NCBI RefSeq assembly: GCF_014197435.1
Contig: NZ_JACIFP010000001.1
Coordinates: 3,720,001-3,784,000, forward strand
DNA from: Gordonia humi
GTDB lineage: Bacteria > Actinomycetota > Actinomycetes > Mycobacteriales > Mycobacteriaceae
Reading direction: 5' to 3'
Length of the DNA: 64,000 nt
In this document: positions 37,828 through 46,628 of the stretch, piece after piece
How the letters are laid out: the number at the start of each line of letters is the position of its first letter
Position numbering within the stretch: the first letter of the stretch is position 1
The notes under the pieces: model-generated
What the model saw: the letters and a program-made list of their open reading frames with translations, nothing else
What the model was told of the DNA's origin: nothing
The model's database searches: none
Made by a program: the position numbers and the translations under genes

Positions 37828-38547
37828 CTACGCGGCGCCGTCGCCCATGAGGTCTTCGGCCTTGGTGTATGAGCCGTCGTCGTTCTTCAGCTTGGCCGCG
37901 TAGACGTCGACGTACTGCTGACCGCCCAGCCGCATGAGCGCGTACTGGATCTCGTCGGCGACCGCGCGTTCGATGAAGCGGTTCCCCGCCATGCCCTCGT
38001 AGCGGGAGAAGTCCATCGGCTCGCCGACCTTCACCGTGATCCGGGTGGGCCGGGGCAGGACGGTGCCGGGCGGGTTGATGCGATCGGTGCCGATCATCGC
38101 GACGGGGATCACCGGGTTGCCGGTCTCCAGTGCCATACGCGCCAGACCGGTCTTGCCCTTGTACAGACGACCGTCGGGCGACCGCGTCCCCTCCGGGTAG
38201 AGGCAGAGCAGACCGCCGCCGTCGAGGACGCGCTTACCGGCGGTCAGCGCGCCGGCCGCCGCACTCGCCCCGGACCGGTCGATCGGGATCTGGCCCGACG
38301 ACGAGAAGAACCACTTCTGGAAGCGACCTTTGAGACCGGGGGTCGTGAAGTACTCCGACTTGGCCAGGAAGAAGATCCGGCGACGCACCATGAGCGGCAG
38401 ATAGAAGCTGTCGACGACGGCGAGGTGGTTCGACGCGATCAGCGCCGACCCGGCCTTCGGAATGTTGTCGTGGCCTTCGATGCGCGGCCGACCCATGAGC
38501 CGCAGTGCGGGCCCCATGAGGATGTACTTGAAGATGAAGTACCACAT
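37828..38547 (-). CDS. PlsC-type 1-acylglycerol-3-phosphate acyltransferase (Rv2182c-like)
   Basis: A 239-residue membrane-associated lysophospholipid acyltransferase. The four PlsC blocks are visible: NHLAVVDSFYLPL (NHx4D catalytic pair), GQIPIDRSGASAA, LYPEGTRSPDGRLYKGKTGL and NPVIPVAMIGTDRI. The N-terminal hydrophobic segment is MWYFIFKYILMGPALRLMGR. Rv2182c is described as acylating lysophospholipids or stress-associated lipids. It probably starts a minus-strand set with the genes below but is separated by 54 nt from the glucokinase gene. Confidence 0.93.
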   Translation of the reverse strand: MWYFIFKYILMGPALRLMGRPRIEGHDNIPKAGSALIASNHLAVVDSFYLPLMVRRRIFFLAKSEYFTTPGLKGRFQKWFFSSSGQIPIDRSGASAAAGALTAGKRVLDGGGLLCLYPEGTRSPDGRLYKGKTGLARMALETGNPVIPVAMIGTDRINPPGTVLPRPTRITVKVGEPMDFSRYEGMAGNRFIERAVADEIQYALMRLGGQQYVDVYAAKLKNDDGSYTKAEDLMGDGAA

Positions 38548-38601
38548 GCGTACGCCCTGTTCCCTTCTACCGGAAGCCGTTCGGCTCGCCGCTCGCGCAG
38601 A

Positions 38602-39615
38602 TCACTTTACTTCGGCGGCCTCGCGCATCGCCGTCAGTCCCTGACGGGCCACTTCGGCCGCCCCGATGACGCCGGCCGTCTCCCCCAACTGGGTGCCGCG
38701 GATCCTCGCCAGTTGACGGTGCCCGGCGCCGGTGACCGCCGTCGTGTAGTGCTCGCGCGCGTCGTCGAGGAAGAGCCCGGACGCCGCCCCGACGCCGCCG
38801 GCGAGGACGATCAGATCCGGGTCGAAGACGTCGGCGATCATGCCCAGCCCCAGGCCCAACCAGCGGGCGAGGTCGGCGTAGGCGGCCAATGCGACGGGAT
38901 CACCGTCGGCAGCGGCCGCCGCCACTCGCCTGCCGGTCAGCGACCCGGGGTCGGCATCCGATTCGGCGGCCAGCGTGCTGCGCGGGAACTCCTGGGACGC
39001 CAGCATCTCGACGGCGGTGTCGACCAGTGCGGTACCGCTGCAGTACCGCTCCCAGCAGCCGCGCTTACCGCAGCCGCACGGGCGTCCGTCCGGAACCACG
39101 GTGAGGTGCCCCAGCTCGGGCGCGACGCCGAAGCTGCCGCGATAGATCTGCCCGCCCAGGATGAGACCGGCGCCGATACCCGTGCCGATGGCCAGCACCA
39201 GGGTGTTGTGGCCGCGTGCGGCGGCGCCGAAGTGCAGTTCGGCGACGGCGGCGGCGTTCGCGTCGTGCTCGGCGAAGACGGGCATTCCGATGCGGGCGGC
39301 CATGTCGTCGGCCACCGCGGCCTCGCGCCAGGCCAGGTGCGGACTGAATCGGATGATCGTGCGATCCGGAGTGAGGAAGCCCGCGATGGCCAGGCCGACG
39401 GCGCCGACCGTCCATCGGTCGCGCAGTTCGCCGACGAGTCGATCCAGGCAGTGCTCGAGCGCCTCCGTCGTCGACGGCGTCGCCGTCCGCAACGTGTCGA
39501 GGATCCGCCCCGACGCGTCGACGACGCACGCGCGGACGCTGGTTCCGCCGATGTCGATGCCGACGGTCAGGTCGGTCACGGTCTGTCCGGTCATCGCCTC
39601 GCCGCTCCGGCTCAC
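38602..39615 (-). CDS. ROK-family glucokinase
   Basis: A 337-residue sugar kinase. The ATP-binding phosphate motif is TVGIDIGGTSVRACVVDASG, the sugar-binding/catalytic region is FAEHDANAAAVAELHFGAAA, and TLVLAIGTGIGAGLILGG and GVAPELGHLTVVP follow. The ROK zinc motif is CGCGKRGCWERYCSG. Its position corresponds to mycobacterial polar-lipid loci, but the substrate (glucose or another hexose) is inferred from the family. The GTG start overlaps the upstream small gene by 4 nt. Confidence 0.9.
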   Translation of the reverse strand: MSRSGEAMTGQTVTDLTVGIDIGGTSVRACVVDASGRILDTLRTATPSTTEALEHCLDRLVGELRDRWTVGAVGLAIAGFLTPDRTIIRFSPHLAWREAAVADDMAARIGMPVFAEHDANAAAVAELHFGAAARGHNTLVLAIGTGIGAGLILGGQIYRGSFGVAPELGHLTVVPDGRPCGCGKRGCWERYCSGTALVDTAVEMLASQEFPRSTLAAESDADPGSLTGRRVAAAAADGDPVALAAYADLARWLGLGLGMIADVFDPDLIVLAGGVGAASGLFLDDAREHYTTAVTGAGHRQLARIRGTQLGETAGVIGAAEVARQGLTAMREAAEVK

Positions 39616-39947
39616 CCGATCCGCACCGGGATCGATTCGAAGGCCGTGCCCGGCCGCGTCGTGTCGGCCGGCGCCGACCGCAGCACCTCGACGATCGCCT
39701 CCAGCACCGCGATGAACGCGGTCAGGATGCGTGCCAGGAGATCGCCCAGGTCGCTGAGCATCGTGCCCAGTTCACCGAGGAGATCGGGCACCGGTCCCGG
39801 GAGCACTGCGGCCGCCGCGGCGGAGTGTCCGCCGCCGATGAGGGCCGCGAGCTGATCGATGGTCGACGCGAATCCGAGCAGCAGCTCCTGCACCGGATCG
39901 CCGCCTGGGGCGTCTCCGGCGCGGGTGTCGCGCGCGTCGTCGGGCAT
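39612..39947 (-). CDS. Small conserved hydrophobic protein (Rv2183c-like)
   Basis: About 111 residues. A hydrophilic N-terminus (MPDDARDTRAGDAPGGDPVQ) precedes an amphipathic or membrane-active mid-section (ELGTMLSDLGDLLARILTAF, IAVLEAIVEVLRSA). I chose the ATG at 39947 from composition and position; the frame is open further to 40106 but reads as Arg-rich shadow. It is syntenic with Rv2183c and overlaps the glucokinase start by 4 nt. Function unknown. Confidence 0.7.
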   Translation of the reverse strand: MPDDARDTRAGDAPGGDPVQELLLGFASTIDQLAALIGGGHSAAAAAVLPGPVPDLLGELGTMLSDLGDLLARILTAFIAVLEAIVEVLRSAPADTTRPGTAFESIPVRIG

Positions 39948-39988
39948 CGTCGAATCGGCTCCTGTCGAGGAAAGTCGTCGGTGGGAGT

Positions 39989-41197
39989 CTACCGGGACGA
40001 GGGAGCCGCACCGGTGCCGCCCTGACGGGCGGGCCACAGCGTCGGATCCGGGCGCAGTCGCACGCTCAGACGTCCACCGGACCAGTCCGCGCCGTCCACC
40101 CGGCATCGACGCAGGACAGACGGGAGCCGGATCGGCTGCCGGAAACCCGCCACGGTCACCAGGAGGTCGTCTCCGGAGCGGCCCAGCTGGAGCCGGTCCG
40201 GCTCGGGCAGCCCCTGCCGCCAGGCCAGTTCGAAGACCGAGTCGACGCCCTCGCCGGACACCCGGCGGACCGTCATCGCACCGCTGCCGTACGGCCGACC
40301 GCTCGGTGCGGCGAACTGCACCGGCACCCGCCGCAGTCGGGACAGTCGATCGAGCGTTCCGCCGGAGGGCACCTCGGCGACGACGACGTCATCGTCGCCG
40401 AGCAGACCGCGCACCTCGTCGGCGACCGCCGCGGTGGACGCGCCGAACTCGCCCGCACTCACCTGTACCGACCGCAGGGGGAATGCGGTCAACTCGGCGA
40501 TCGCCACGTGATCGGCCACCGCTCGACGGCCCCGCTCCGACGCGTCGAGGACGAGGTGTCCGGCCACCGCGTGCGGGTCCGCGAACAGGTCGGTGAGATC
40601 CTGACAGTCGCGGTCGATGCCTTCGATCGCCGCCGACAGCTGTGCCAGCGCGGGCTTCTCGGCGGCCTGTGCCAGACGTGTGGCCCGCGGCCACAGCCGC
40701 TCCATCGCCGCCGACAGGGCCACCGGTGCGCGGAGCAGCGCGTACGGGTCGCCGACTCCGGACAGATCGACGACGATGCGCCGCCACCGGCCGCTCGTCG
40801 CCGCGTCGCGGATCCGTCGCAGCATCAGGAACTCCTGGATGCCGGGCAGGCCGGTGATCTCCCCGGGAGCGATCGACGCGATCGTGCCGACGACCGGCAG
40901 GAGGTGTCGTCCGCCGATCGCCGCGGCCAGTGCCGCCGTGAACTCGCCCCACGCGTCCTCGACCACGTCGAGCTGACCCACCTGCAGCAGGTCGACTCCC
41001 GCGGTGACCGCGACGGGCTCGCCGGGAACCCGGTACACGCCGAGTGCCGCGGGCAGCTGCGACCGCGGGTCGAGGGCGATCAGGAGGGTGTCGTGCTCGT
41101 CGCCGATCGACAGCACCGTCGACCGTGCGGGGGCGTTCGTGCGCAGCGCGCCGGCGGCGGCGGTCACCGAGACGCCCGAGCCACCGGGGCCGAGCAC
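39989..41197 (-). CDS. ArsA/anion-transporting-ATPase-like protein with degenerate P-loop (Rv2184c-like)
   Basis: About 403-409 residues. Overall layout follows Rv2184c: GEITGLPGIQEFLMLRRIRD, RRIVVDLSGVGDPYALLRAP, MERLWPRATRLAQAAEK, HLVLDASERGRRAVADHVAI and a C-terminal beta domain PDRLQLGRSGDDLLVTVAGF with RLPSVLRRCRVDGADWSGGR. The deviant Walker A expected near the N-terminus (GKGGVGKST type) reads LGPGGSGVSVTAAAG, so both lysines are gone. It is probably not an active ATPase. The start is uncertain. GTG 41197 is the first standard codon but would cut strand 1 (IHLVLGP). A CTG at 41215 just after the upstream stop would restore it. Confidence 0.75.
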   Translation of the reverse strand: MLGPGGSGVSVTAAAGALRTNAPARSTVLSIGDEHDTLLIALDPRSQLPAALGVYRVPGEPVAVTAGVDLLQVGQLDVVEDAWGEFTAALAAAIGGRHLLPVVGTIASIAPGEITGLPGIQEFLMLRRIRDAATSGRWRRIVVDLSGVGDPYALLRAPVALSAAMERLWPRATRLAQAAEKPALAQLSAAIEGIDRDCQDLTDLFADPHAVAGHLVLDASERGRRAVADHVAIAELTAFPLRSVQVSAGEFGASTAAVADEVRGLLGDDDVVVAEVPSGGTLDRLSRLRRVPVQFAAPSGRPYGSGAMTVRRVSGEGVDSVFELAWRQGLPEPDRLQLGRSGDDLLVTVAGFRQPIRLPSVLRRCRVDGADWSGGRLSVRLRPDPTLWPARQGGTGAAPSSR

Positions 41198-41220
41198 CAG
41201 ATGGATGGGGGTCAGATCTA

Positions 41221-41658
41221 TCAGCCTTCGACCCTCTTCTTGAGATCCTTGAGCGCCGCCTCGGTGATCGCCTTCTCCGCGCGGCGCTTGAGTTGACTGA
41301 TCATCGGGATCTGCAGGTCGACGGTCAGCGCGTAGGTGACCTTGGTCGATCCGGGCAGCTGCTGGGTGAGGCGGTAGCTGCCGACCTGATCGCGCTGCAA
41401 CTCGCTGGACAGCAGGCGCCACGACACGCTCGCGCCGTCCTCGGCCCACTCGTAGCGCAACTCGTAGGTGTCGGCGAGGACGCCCGCGTCCAGAACGAAG
41501 CGGACGTGGGTGCCGCGGCCCGCGGCGTCCCGTTCGAGAACGGTCACCTCGCGCGCCGCACCGACCCATTGCGGGTAGTTCTCGAAGTCGGCGATCACCG
41601 CCATGACGGCGTCGGCGTCCGCGCCGACGACGGTCGACTGCTCGGTGTGATCGCTCAT
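41221..41658 (-). CDS. SRPBCC/START-like protein (Rv2185c-like)
   Basis: A 145-residue polyketide-cyclase/START-fold protein. The N-terminal DHTEQSTVVGADADAVMAVI and ADFENYPQWVGAAREVTVLE mark the ligand-binding domain. TYELRYEWAEDGASVSWRLL, STKVTYALTVDLQIPMIS and the basic end KRRAEKAITEAALKDLKKRV are shared with mycobacterial Rv2185c. It probably binds a hydrophobic lipid or polyketide-like ligand, but no ligand is known. The ATG at 41658 overlaps the upstream gene by 4 nt. Confidence 0.88.
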   Translation of the reverse strand: MSDHTEQSTVVGADADAVMAVIADFENYPQWVGAAREVTVLERDAAGRGTHVRFVLDAGVLADTYELRYEWAEDGASVSWRLLSSELQRDQVGSYRLTQQLPGSTKVTYALTVDLQIPMISQLKRRAEKAITEAALKDLKKRVEG

Positions 41659-42062
41659 GCCACGCTCGCCCCGGCCGCGGGCTCTCCTGCGGCGCGACCG
41701 CGTTCGAGCTCCTGCTTGACCTCGAACGCCATCACCTTGCCCGCCACGCGACGCACCCGGTTGAGTTCGGCGACCGCGTCCATCCACGCCCGCGGCTCGG
41801 ACGGCAGCGGCTCGACCGGCTCCGCGTGGAGGAAGTAGTGCAGGATGAAACCGTCCAGACGCTTCTCACACCAGATCTCCATGGTCCCGGTCAACGGACC
41901 GGACACACGCCAGCGCACACCGTCGTCGCCGCGGTCCTGGACCACCTCGAGTCGAAGGTCCGGCCACCACCGACGCCAGCGGGCGCGGTCGCCGACCACC
42001 GCGCCGGCCGACGATGCCGCCGCGGCGACGAAACCGTCGTCGGCTACCTGGATGCTCGTCAC
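41655..42062 (-). CDS. Small conserved START-like protein (Rv2186c-like)
   Basis: About 135 residues. The N-terminus TSIQVADDGFVAAAASSAGA leads to RWRRWWPDLRLEVVQDRG, VRWRVSGPLTGTMEIWCEKR, FILHYFLHAEPVEPLPSEPR and MDAVAELNRVRRVAGKVMAF. It has the size and strand pattern of the SRPBCC fold and sits where Rv2186c lies in M. tuberculosis. The GTG at 42062 is chosen because the longer frame (to 42179) runs into the divergent promoter zone. It forms a three-gene overlap chain with Rv2185c- and Rv2184c-like genes. Confidence 0.8.
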   Translation of the reverse strand: MTSIQVADDGFVAAAASSAGAVVGDRARWRRWWPDLRLEVVQDRGDDGVRWRVSGPLTGTMEIWCEKRLDGFILHYFLHAEPVEPLPSEPRAWMDAVAELNRVRRVAGKVMAFEVKQELERGRAAGEPAAGASVA

Positions 42063-42208
42063 CGAACCAGCATCACATACGGGCGAGGAAAGCGAAAAGC
42101 CGAGCCGTGCCGGACGCTCGTCAGTACTCGACGCACGGGCGGGGATAGACTCTGTGAACAGACCAACGTCTCTTGTCACATAGAACGGCGCCCGAAAGGT
42201 GTATCTCC

Positions 42209-44005
42209 ATGGCTGAATGCCGCGTTCCCGCAGACTTCGTCACGCCGCAGGAGCGGAATGCGGCCGACGTCCTCTACGACATCGCAGCTGCGACACCGGG
42301 TAAGACGGTGTTCCGCGTCCAGCAGGGCACACAGTGGCTCCCCGTGTCCGCGCGCGACGCCGTCGCCCGGGTCCGCTCCCTGGCCAAGGGCTTCATCGCG
42401 GCGGGCGTCGAACCCGGCGACCGGGTGGCGATCCTGTCCTCCACCCGCCTCGAGTGGACGCTCATCGACTTCGCGATCTGGTCGACCGGTGCCGTTCCCG
42501 TGCCCATCTACGATTCGTCGTCGGGCCCGCAGATCGACTGGATCATGCGCGACTCCGGCGCGGTGGCCATCGTCGCCGAGACGCCCGCGCACCGGAAGGT
42601 CGTCGACACGGTCGAGTCGGTGACCGAGGCCGTCCAGGTGTTCCAGATCGACGACGAACCCGGCAAGGGCATCGTGGAGGCGTTCGCCGCAAGCGGCGCG
42701 GACGTGACCGACGAGCAGCTCGACGCACGTCGACGCACCCTCGGCGCAGCCGATCCGGCGACCCTCATCTACACCTCCGGCACCACCGGACGCCCCAAGG
42801 GCTGCATGCTGACCCACGCGAACATGCTCGGCGAGATCAGCGGTGTCCTGTCGTCGTCGATGAGCACTCTGCTGGGTCCGGAGAAGCGTCTGCTCCTGTT
42901 CCTGCCGATGGCGCACGTTCTGGCCCGCGCGATCAACCTGGTCGCCCTCGAAGCGGGCGTCGAAGTCGGCTACACCAACAACACCAAGGATCTGCTCCCG
43001 ATCTTCGCGCAGTTCCGGCCGTCGCTGATCCTGTCCGTACCGCGCGTGTTCGAGAAGGTCTTCAACTCGGCTCGTCAAAGCGCGCACGACTCGGGCAAGG
43101 GACGCATCTTCGATCTGGCGGCCGACACCGCCGTCGAATTCTCCAAGGCGGGTGATCGCCCCAGCCTGCTGCTACGCGGCAAGCACGCACTGTTCGACAA
43201 GCTCGTCTACGGCAAGCTCCGCGCCGCGCTCGGCGGCCAGTGCGAACTGGCGATCTCCGGCGGCGCTCCCCTCGGCCCCCACCTGGGGCACTTCTTCAGC
43301 GGCGTCGGCATCCCCGTGTACGAGGGATACGGCCTCACCGAGACCACGGCGGCGGTCTGCGTCAACACTCCGCACGAGGTGCGCGTCGGCACCGTCGGAC
43401 GTCCCCTGCCCGGCAACGCGGTCCGGATCGCCGACGACGGCGAGGTCCTGCTGTCCGGCGAGGTCGTGTTCGCCGGGTACTGGCACAACGACGAGGCGAC
43501 GGCGGCCGCGCTGACCGACGGCTGGTTCCACACGGGCGACCTCGGCAGCCTCGACGCCGACGGCTACCTGTCGATCACCGGTCGCAAGAAGGAGATCATC
43601 GTCACAGCGGGCGGCAAGAACGTCTCACCCGCTCCCATGGAGGACATCATGCGCACGCACGCGCTGGTGTCGCAGGCGATGGTCGTCGGCGATCAGAAGC
43701 CGTTCGTCGCCGCCCTGGTGACCATCGACCCGGAGGCGTTCGAGGGCTGGAAGTCGCGCGCCGGCAAGGCCGCGAGCGCCGCCGTCGCCGACCTCGCGAA
43801 CGACCCGGACCTGATCGCCGAGGTCCAGTCCGCCGTCGATCAGGCCAACGCGACCGTCTCGCATGCCGAGGCCGTCAAGAAATTCACCATCCTGCCGTCG
43901 GACTTCGCCGAGGAGACCGGTGAGCTCACCCCCACGCTGAAGGTCAAGCGCAATGTGGTCGCCGAGAAGTTCGCCGACTACATCGAGGGCCTGTACAAGA
44001 AGTAG
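42209..44005 (+). CDS. fadD15: Long-chain fatty-acid--CoA ligase FadD15
   Basis: A 598-residue adenylate-forming enzyme that activates long-chain fatty acids to acyl-CoA. The AMP-binding signature is ATLIYTSGTTGRPKGCMLTH. Further motifs are FLPMAHVLARAINLVALEAG, CELAISGGAPLGPHLGHFFS, YEGYGLTETTAAVC, GWFHTGDLGSLDADGYLSIT and GRKKEIIVTAGGKNVSPAPM, with LKVKRNVVAEKFADYIEGL at the C-terminus. The ATG at 42209 has AAAGGTG 8 nt upstream. Order matches Rv2187. It converges with pimB'. Confidence 0.95.
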   Translation: MAECRVPADFVTPQERNAADVLYDIAAATPGKTVFRVQQGTQWLPVSARDAVARVRSLAKGFIAAGVEPGDRVAILSSTRLEWTLIDFAIWSTGAVPVPIYDSSSGPQIDWIMRDSGAVAIVAETPAHRKVVDTVESVTEAVQVFQIDDEPGKGIVEAFAASGADVTDEQLDARRRTLGAADPATLIYTSGTTGRPKGCMLTHANMLGEISGVLSSSMSTLLGPEKRLLLFLPMAHVLARAINLVALEAGVEVGYTNNTKDLLPIFAQFRPSLILSVPRVFEKVFNSARQSAHDSGKGRIFDLAADTAVEFSKAGDRPSLLLRGKHALFDKLVYGKLRAALGGQCELAISGGAPLGPHLGHFFSGVGIPVYEGYGLTETTAAVCVNTPHEVRVGTVGRPLPGNAVRIADDGEVLLSGEVVFAGYWHNDEATAAALTDGWFHTGDLGSLDADGYLSITGRKKEIIVTAGGKNVSPAPMEDIMRTHALVSQAMVVGDQKPFVAALVTIDPEAFEGWKSRAGKAASAAVADLANDPDLIAEVQSAVDQANATVSHAEAVKKFTILPSDFAEETGELTPTLKVKRNVVAEKFADYIEGLYKK

Positions 44006-44050
44006 GAGGGCGGGCGCCTGCTGATCGAGCGGGCCCTGCGCCGATCGCGC

Positions 44051-44084
44051 GGAGTCGAGATCCCCACGGTGCGGTCTCGGCTCC
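44051..44084. terminator. Hairpin between convergent fadD15 and pimB'
   Basis: GGAGTCGAGATC (44051-44062) and GGTCTCGGCTCC (44073-44084) pair over 12 bases with two mismatches, which become G-U pairs on one RNA strand, around a 10-nt loop. It is a plausible bidirectional terminator without a U-tract. Confidence 0.6.
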
Positions 44085-44094
44085 GCTCCGGCGC

Positions 44095-45213
44095 CTACAG
44101 CAGCCGCATCAGACGCGACGCCTGGCGGCTCCACTGCCAGTTCTCGACGATCCACGCTCGGCCCTTCTCGCCCATGGACGCCGCGAGATCGGGATCGGTC
44201 AGGAGGGCGGCGATCGCGCCGGCGACGCGCTCATGGTCGCGACCGTCGACGACCGTGCCGGTCTGTCCCTCCAGAACGGTCTCCGGTGCTCCTCCCGAGT
44301 CGCCCGCGACGACCGGCACACCGCTCGCCGAGGCCTCCAGGAATACGATGCCGAGACCCTCCACGTCCAGCCCGCGCCCGCGGGTCCGGGTCGGCATCGC
44401 GAACACGTCGGCCATCGCGTGATGCATCGCCAACTCGTCGGCGGGCACCGAACCGGTGAAGGTCACCGAGTCGGTCACGCCGGTCCTGTCCGCGAGTTCC
44501 CGGAGCCGGTCCCCGTAGGGGCCGCCGCCGACGATCATCAGCCGGGCGTCGGGCACCTCGCGCAGCACGGACGGCCACGATTCGATGAGGACGTCCTGTC
44601 CCTTGCGCGGCACCAGTCGCGACAGGCACAGCACCACGGGCGCGTCGCCGAGTCCGTACCGCGCGCGCAGCTGCTCTCGGGCCGCCGGATCCGGCGCGAA
44701 CCGTGCGGTGTCGACACCGCACGGCACGTACTCCAGCGCGGCATCGCGGCCGAACGCGGCGGCGAATCTGCCCCGCGTATAGCGGCTGACGTAGGTGACC
44801 ACGTCCGAGTGCGCTCCGATGTAGCGCAGCACTTGGCGGGCACCCGGCAGCATCGACCAGCCGACCTCGTGGCCATGCGTGCTGGCCACGATCCGTGTCG
44901 CACCGGCCCTGCGCAGCCGCGGCACGAGGACCGCCAGCGGTGCCGCGGCTCCGAACCAGACCGTGTGGACGTCGTGTTCCCGGACCAGTCTCGCGGCACG
45001 TCGGGCCACGAGCGGGGTGGGCAGCATCAACGAGGTGCGGTGTCGCACGATGCGGTACGGGGCGGCGGCGTCGTAGACGTCCGAGCCCTTCCACTTCGGG
45101 GCGTAGACGATCACGTCCTCCGGCGGCAGGAATCGAAGCAGATTCTCCAGGTACGACTGGATTCCACCCGGTCGGGGCGGGAAGTCGTTGGTCACCAGAA
45201 GCGTCGTCCTCAT
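44095..45213 (-). CDS. pimB: Phosphatidylinositol mannosyltransferase PimB' (GT4)
   Basis: GT4 retaining glycosyltransferase of 372 residues that adds the second mannose to PIM1 on the cytoplasmic membrane face. The N-terminal acceptor domain has LVTNDFPPRPGGIQSYLENL, GAAAPLAVLVPRLRR and THGHEVGWSMLPG. The C-terminal GDP-mannose domain has VVLCLSRLVPRKGQDVLIES, LMIVGGGPYGDRLREL and the E-x7-E region GLDVEGLGIVFLEASASGVP. It is syntenic with Rv2188c. The ATG at 45213 overlaps the upstream lipoprotein gene by 4 nt. Confidence 0.94.
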   Translation of the reverse strand: MRTTLLVTNDFPPRPGGIQSYLENLLRFLPPEDVIVYAPKWKGSDVYDAAAPYRIVRHRTSLMLPTPLVARRAARLVREHDVHTVWFGAAAPLAVLVPRLRRAGATRIVASTHGHEVGWSMLPGARQVLRYIGAHSDVVTYVSRYTRGRFAAAFGRDAALEYVPCGVDTARFAPDPAAREQLRARYGLGDAPVVLCLSRLVPRKGQDVLIESWPSVLREVPDARLMIVGGGPYGDRLRELADRTGVTDSVTFTGSVPADELAMHHAMADVFAMPTRTRGRGLDVEGLGIVFLEASASGVPVVAGDSGGAPETVLEGQTGTVVDGRDHERVAGAIAALLTDPDLAASMGEKGRAWIVENWQWSRQASRLMRLL

Positions 45214-46628
45214 CCGCGGACCTGGGCTCGCAGCCATTTCTGCCACTGTTCCACCAGCACCTTCTTGTCTGCGCCGACGGCCGACTTCACGGCGGCGTCG
45301 ACGGTGTCCGTGTCGCCGCCCGCCGACACCTTGCGGTACAGGTCCTTGAGCTTCGGCTCACCGTACTCGTCGGCGACGAAGGCGGCGAACGACCAAGCGC
45401 TCTGGTACGCCACCCGCGCCGCATCGCTGTCGACAGCGAACGCCGAGTCGGCCGGCAACGTCTTCGGGACTCGTCCTGCGGCGACCTCGACGGCCAGATC
45501 CGGTGCGGCATCGACGAATTCGCGGTAGGTGCCCTTGCGTCCGAGGTACTCGGGCACGCCCTCGGTGAGCCACATCGGCGCGTTCTCGGCGGTGGTCAGC
45601 CGGGTCGCCACATGGAGGAGTTCGTGTTTGAGGATCACCGACAGCGCGGGTTCGGACAGGTCGCGGGCGTTCGGTGAGAGCACGATCCGCTGTCCGAGGA
45701 CCTGCTTGGCTCGTCGATCGATACTGGAGTACACCGTGGCCGCAGCCGCTGTCGTCGTCTCGGACGTGGCGGTGCGTGTCAGGCCCGCGAACTCGGCGTC
45801 GTCGCCGGTCGCGACGACGGCCGCCCGGCGCGGCCAGTCCGAACCCCAGAACTCGTCCACGGCCTCCACCGCGCCGGGCAGCAGTCGGCGGGCGCGGGAG
45901 ACCGTCGTGTCGGTGCCCGGGTAGGACAGGACGGTCGACAGTCCACCGGCGGTCTTCACGTCCGCAGCGGCCACACCCGGGAAGGCCCACGGTCCCGTCT
46001 CGACGGGACCTCGCGGCACGTCCTCCACAGCGCGCGGGTCGAGCGCGATGTCGGCGTCGCCGACCAGCTTCCAGTCGTCGTCGTAGCGGGCGAACGACAT
46101 CATCGAGTTCAGGGTGACGGGCGGCTCGTCGAGTCCGGGAGCGGCCGCTCCGCCGAGCGCGTATGTCAGTTCGACGGGCGTCACCCAGGTGTCCGAGCTG
46201 CCCCGGGCCTCGACCTCGGCGACGACGCGCGGATCCATCTGCCACTCGGCGCCCACCGTGGGCGCCACCCGATAACTCAGCGACGCCACCCGGAGCGGAC
46301 CGCCGCGGTCCCCACGGTCCCCGCGCGCGGCGAAGGCCGAGACCATCGTCGTCATCTGCTCGCGGAACGCCGCCGGCGCGGCCGGATCGATCAGGTCGTC
46401 GAGGCCGCTCGCATCGCCGGAGCGCACCACGGCCGACAGTTCGTCCAGAAGCGCGCCGACGCCGTCGGTCCGCTGCTGTTCGAACGGATTGAGCGGTGTC
46501 GTCGAGACACTCCCGGACGGCGCCGCGGCGTCGTCGGAGGCTCCGGAACACGCGGCGAGCGGGCCCAGAGTCACCGCCGCTACGACTAGCGCGGTGACGC
46601 CGCGAGTGCGGAGCCGGGAGGCGGTCAC
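45210..46628 (-). CDS. Lipoprotein with HExxH zinc-peptidase motif (Rv2189c position)
   Basis: A 472-residue secreted lipoprotein. The signal peptide GVTALVVAAVTLGPLAACSG has the lipobox LAAC. The N-terminal half is a Ser/Asp-rich mixed domain (FEQQRTDGVGALLDELSAVV) of unknown fold. The C-terminal half contains SVILKHELLHVATRLTTA (HELLH), then APMWLTEGVPEYLGRKGTY with the third-ligand Glu about 21 residues later, as in gluzincin metallopeptidases. Catalytic activity is inferred only from this motif. The GTG start follows the NlpC gene stop with no gap. The pimB' neighbourhood suggests an envelope role. Confidence 0.85.
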   Translation of the reverse strand: MTASRLRTRGVTALVVAAVTLGPLAACSGASDDAAAPSGSVSTTPLNPFEQQRTDGVGALLDELSAVVRSGDASGLDDLIDPAAPAAFREQMTTMVSAFAARGDRGDRGGPLRVASLSYRVAPTVGAEWQMDPRVVAEVEARGSSDTWVTPVELTYALGGAAAPGLDEPPVTLNSMMSFARYDDDWKLVGDADIALDPRAVEDVPRGPVETGPWAFPGVAAADVKTAGGLSTVLSYPGTDTTVSRARRLLPGAVEAVDEFWGSDWPRRAAVVATGDDAEFAGLTRTATSETTTAAAATVYSSIDRRAKQVLGQRIVLSPNARDLSEPALSVILKHELLHVATRLTTAENAPMWLTEGVPEYLGRKGTYREFVDAAPDLAVEVAAGRVPKTLPADSAFAVDSDAARVAYQSAWSFAAFVADEYGEPKLKDLYRKVSAGGDTDTVDAAVKSAVGADKKVLVEQWQKWLRAQVRG

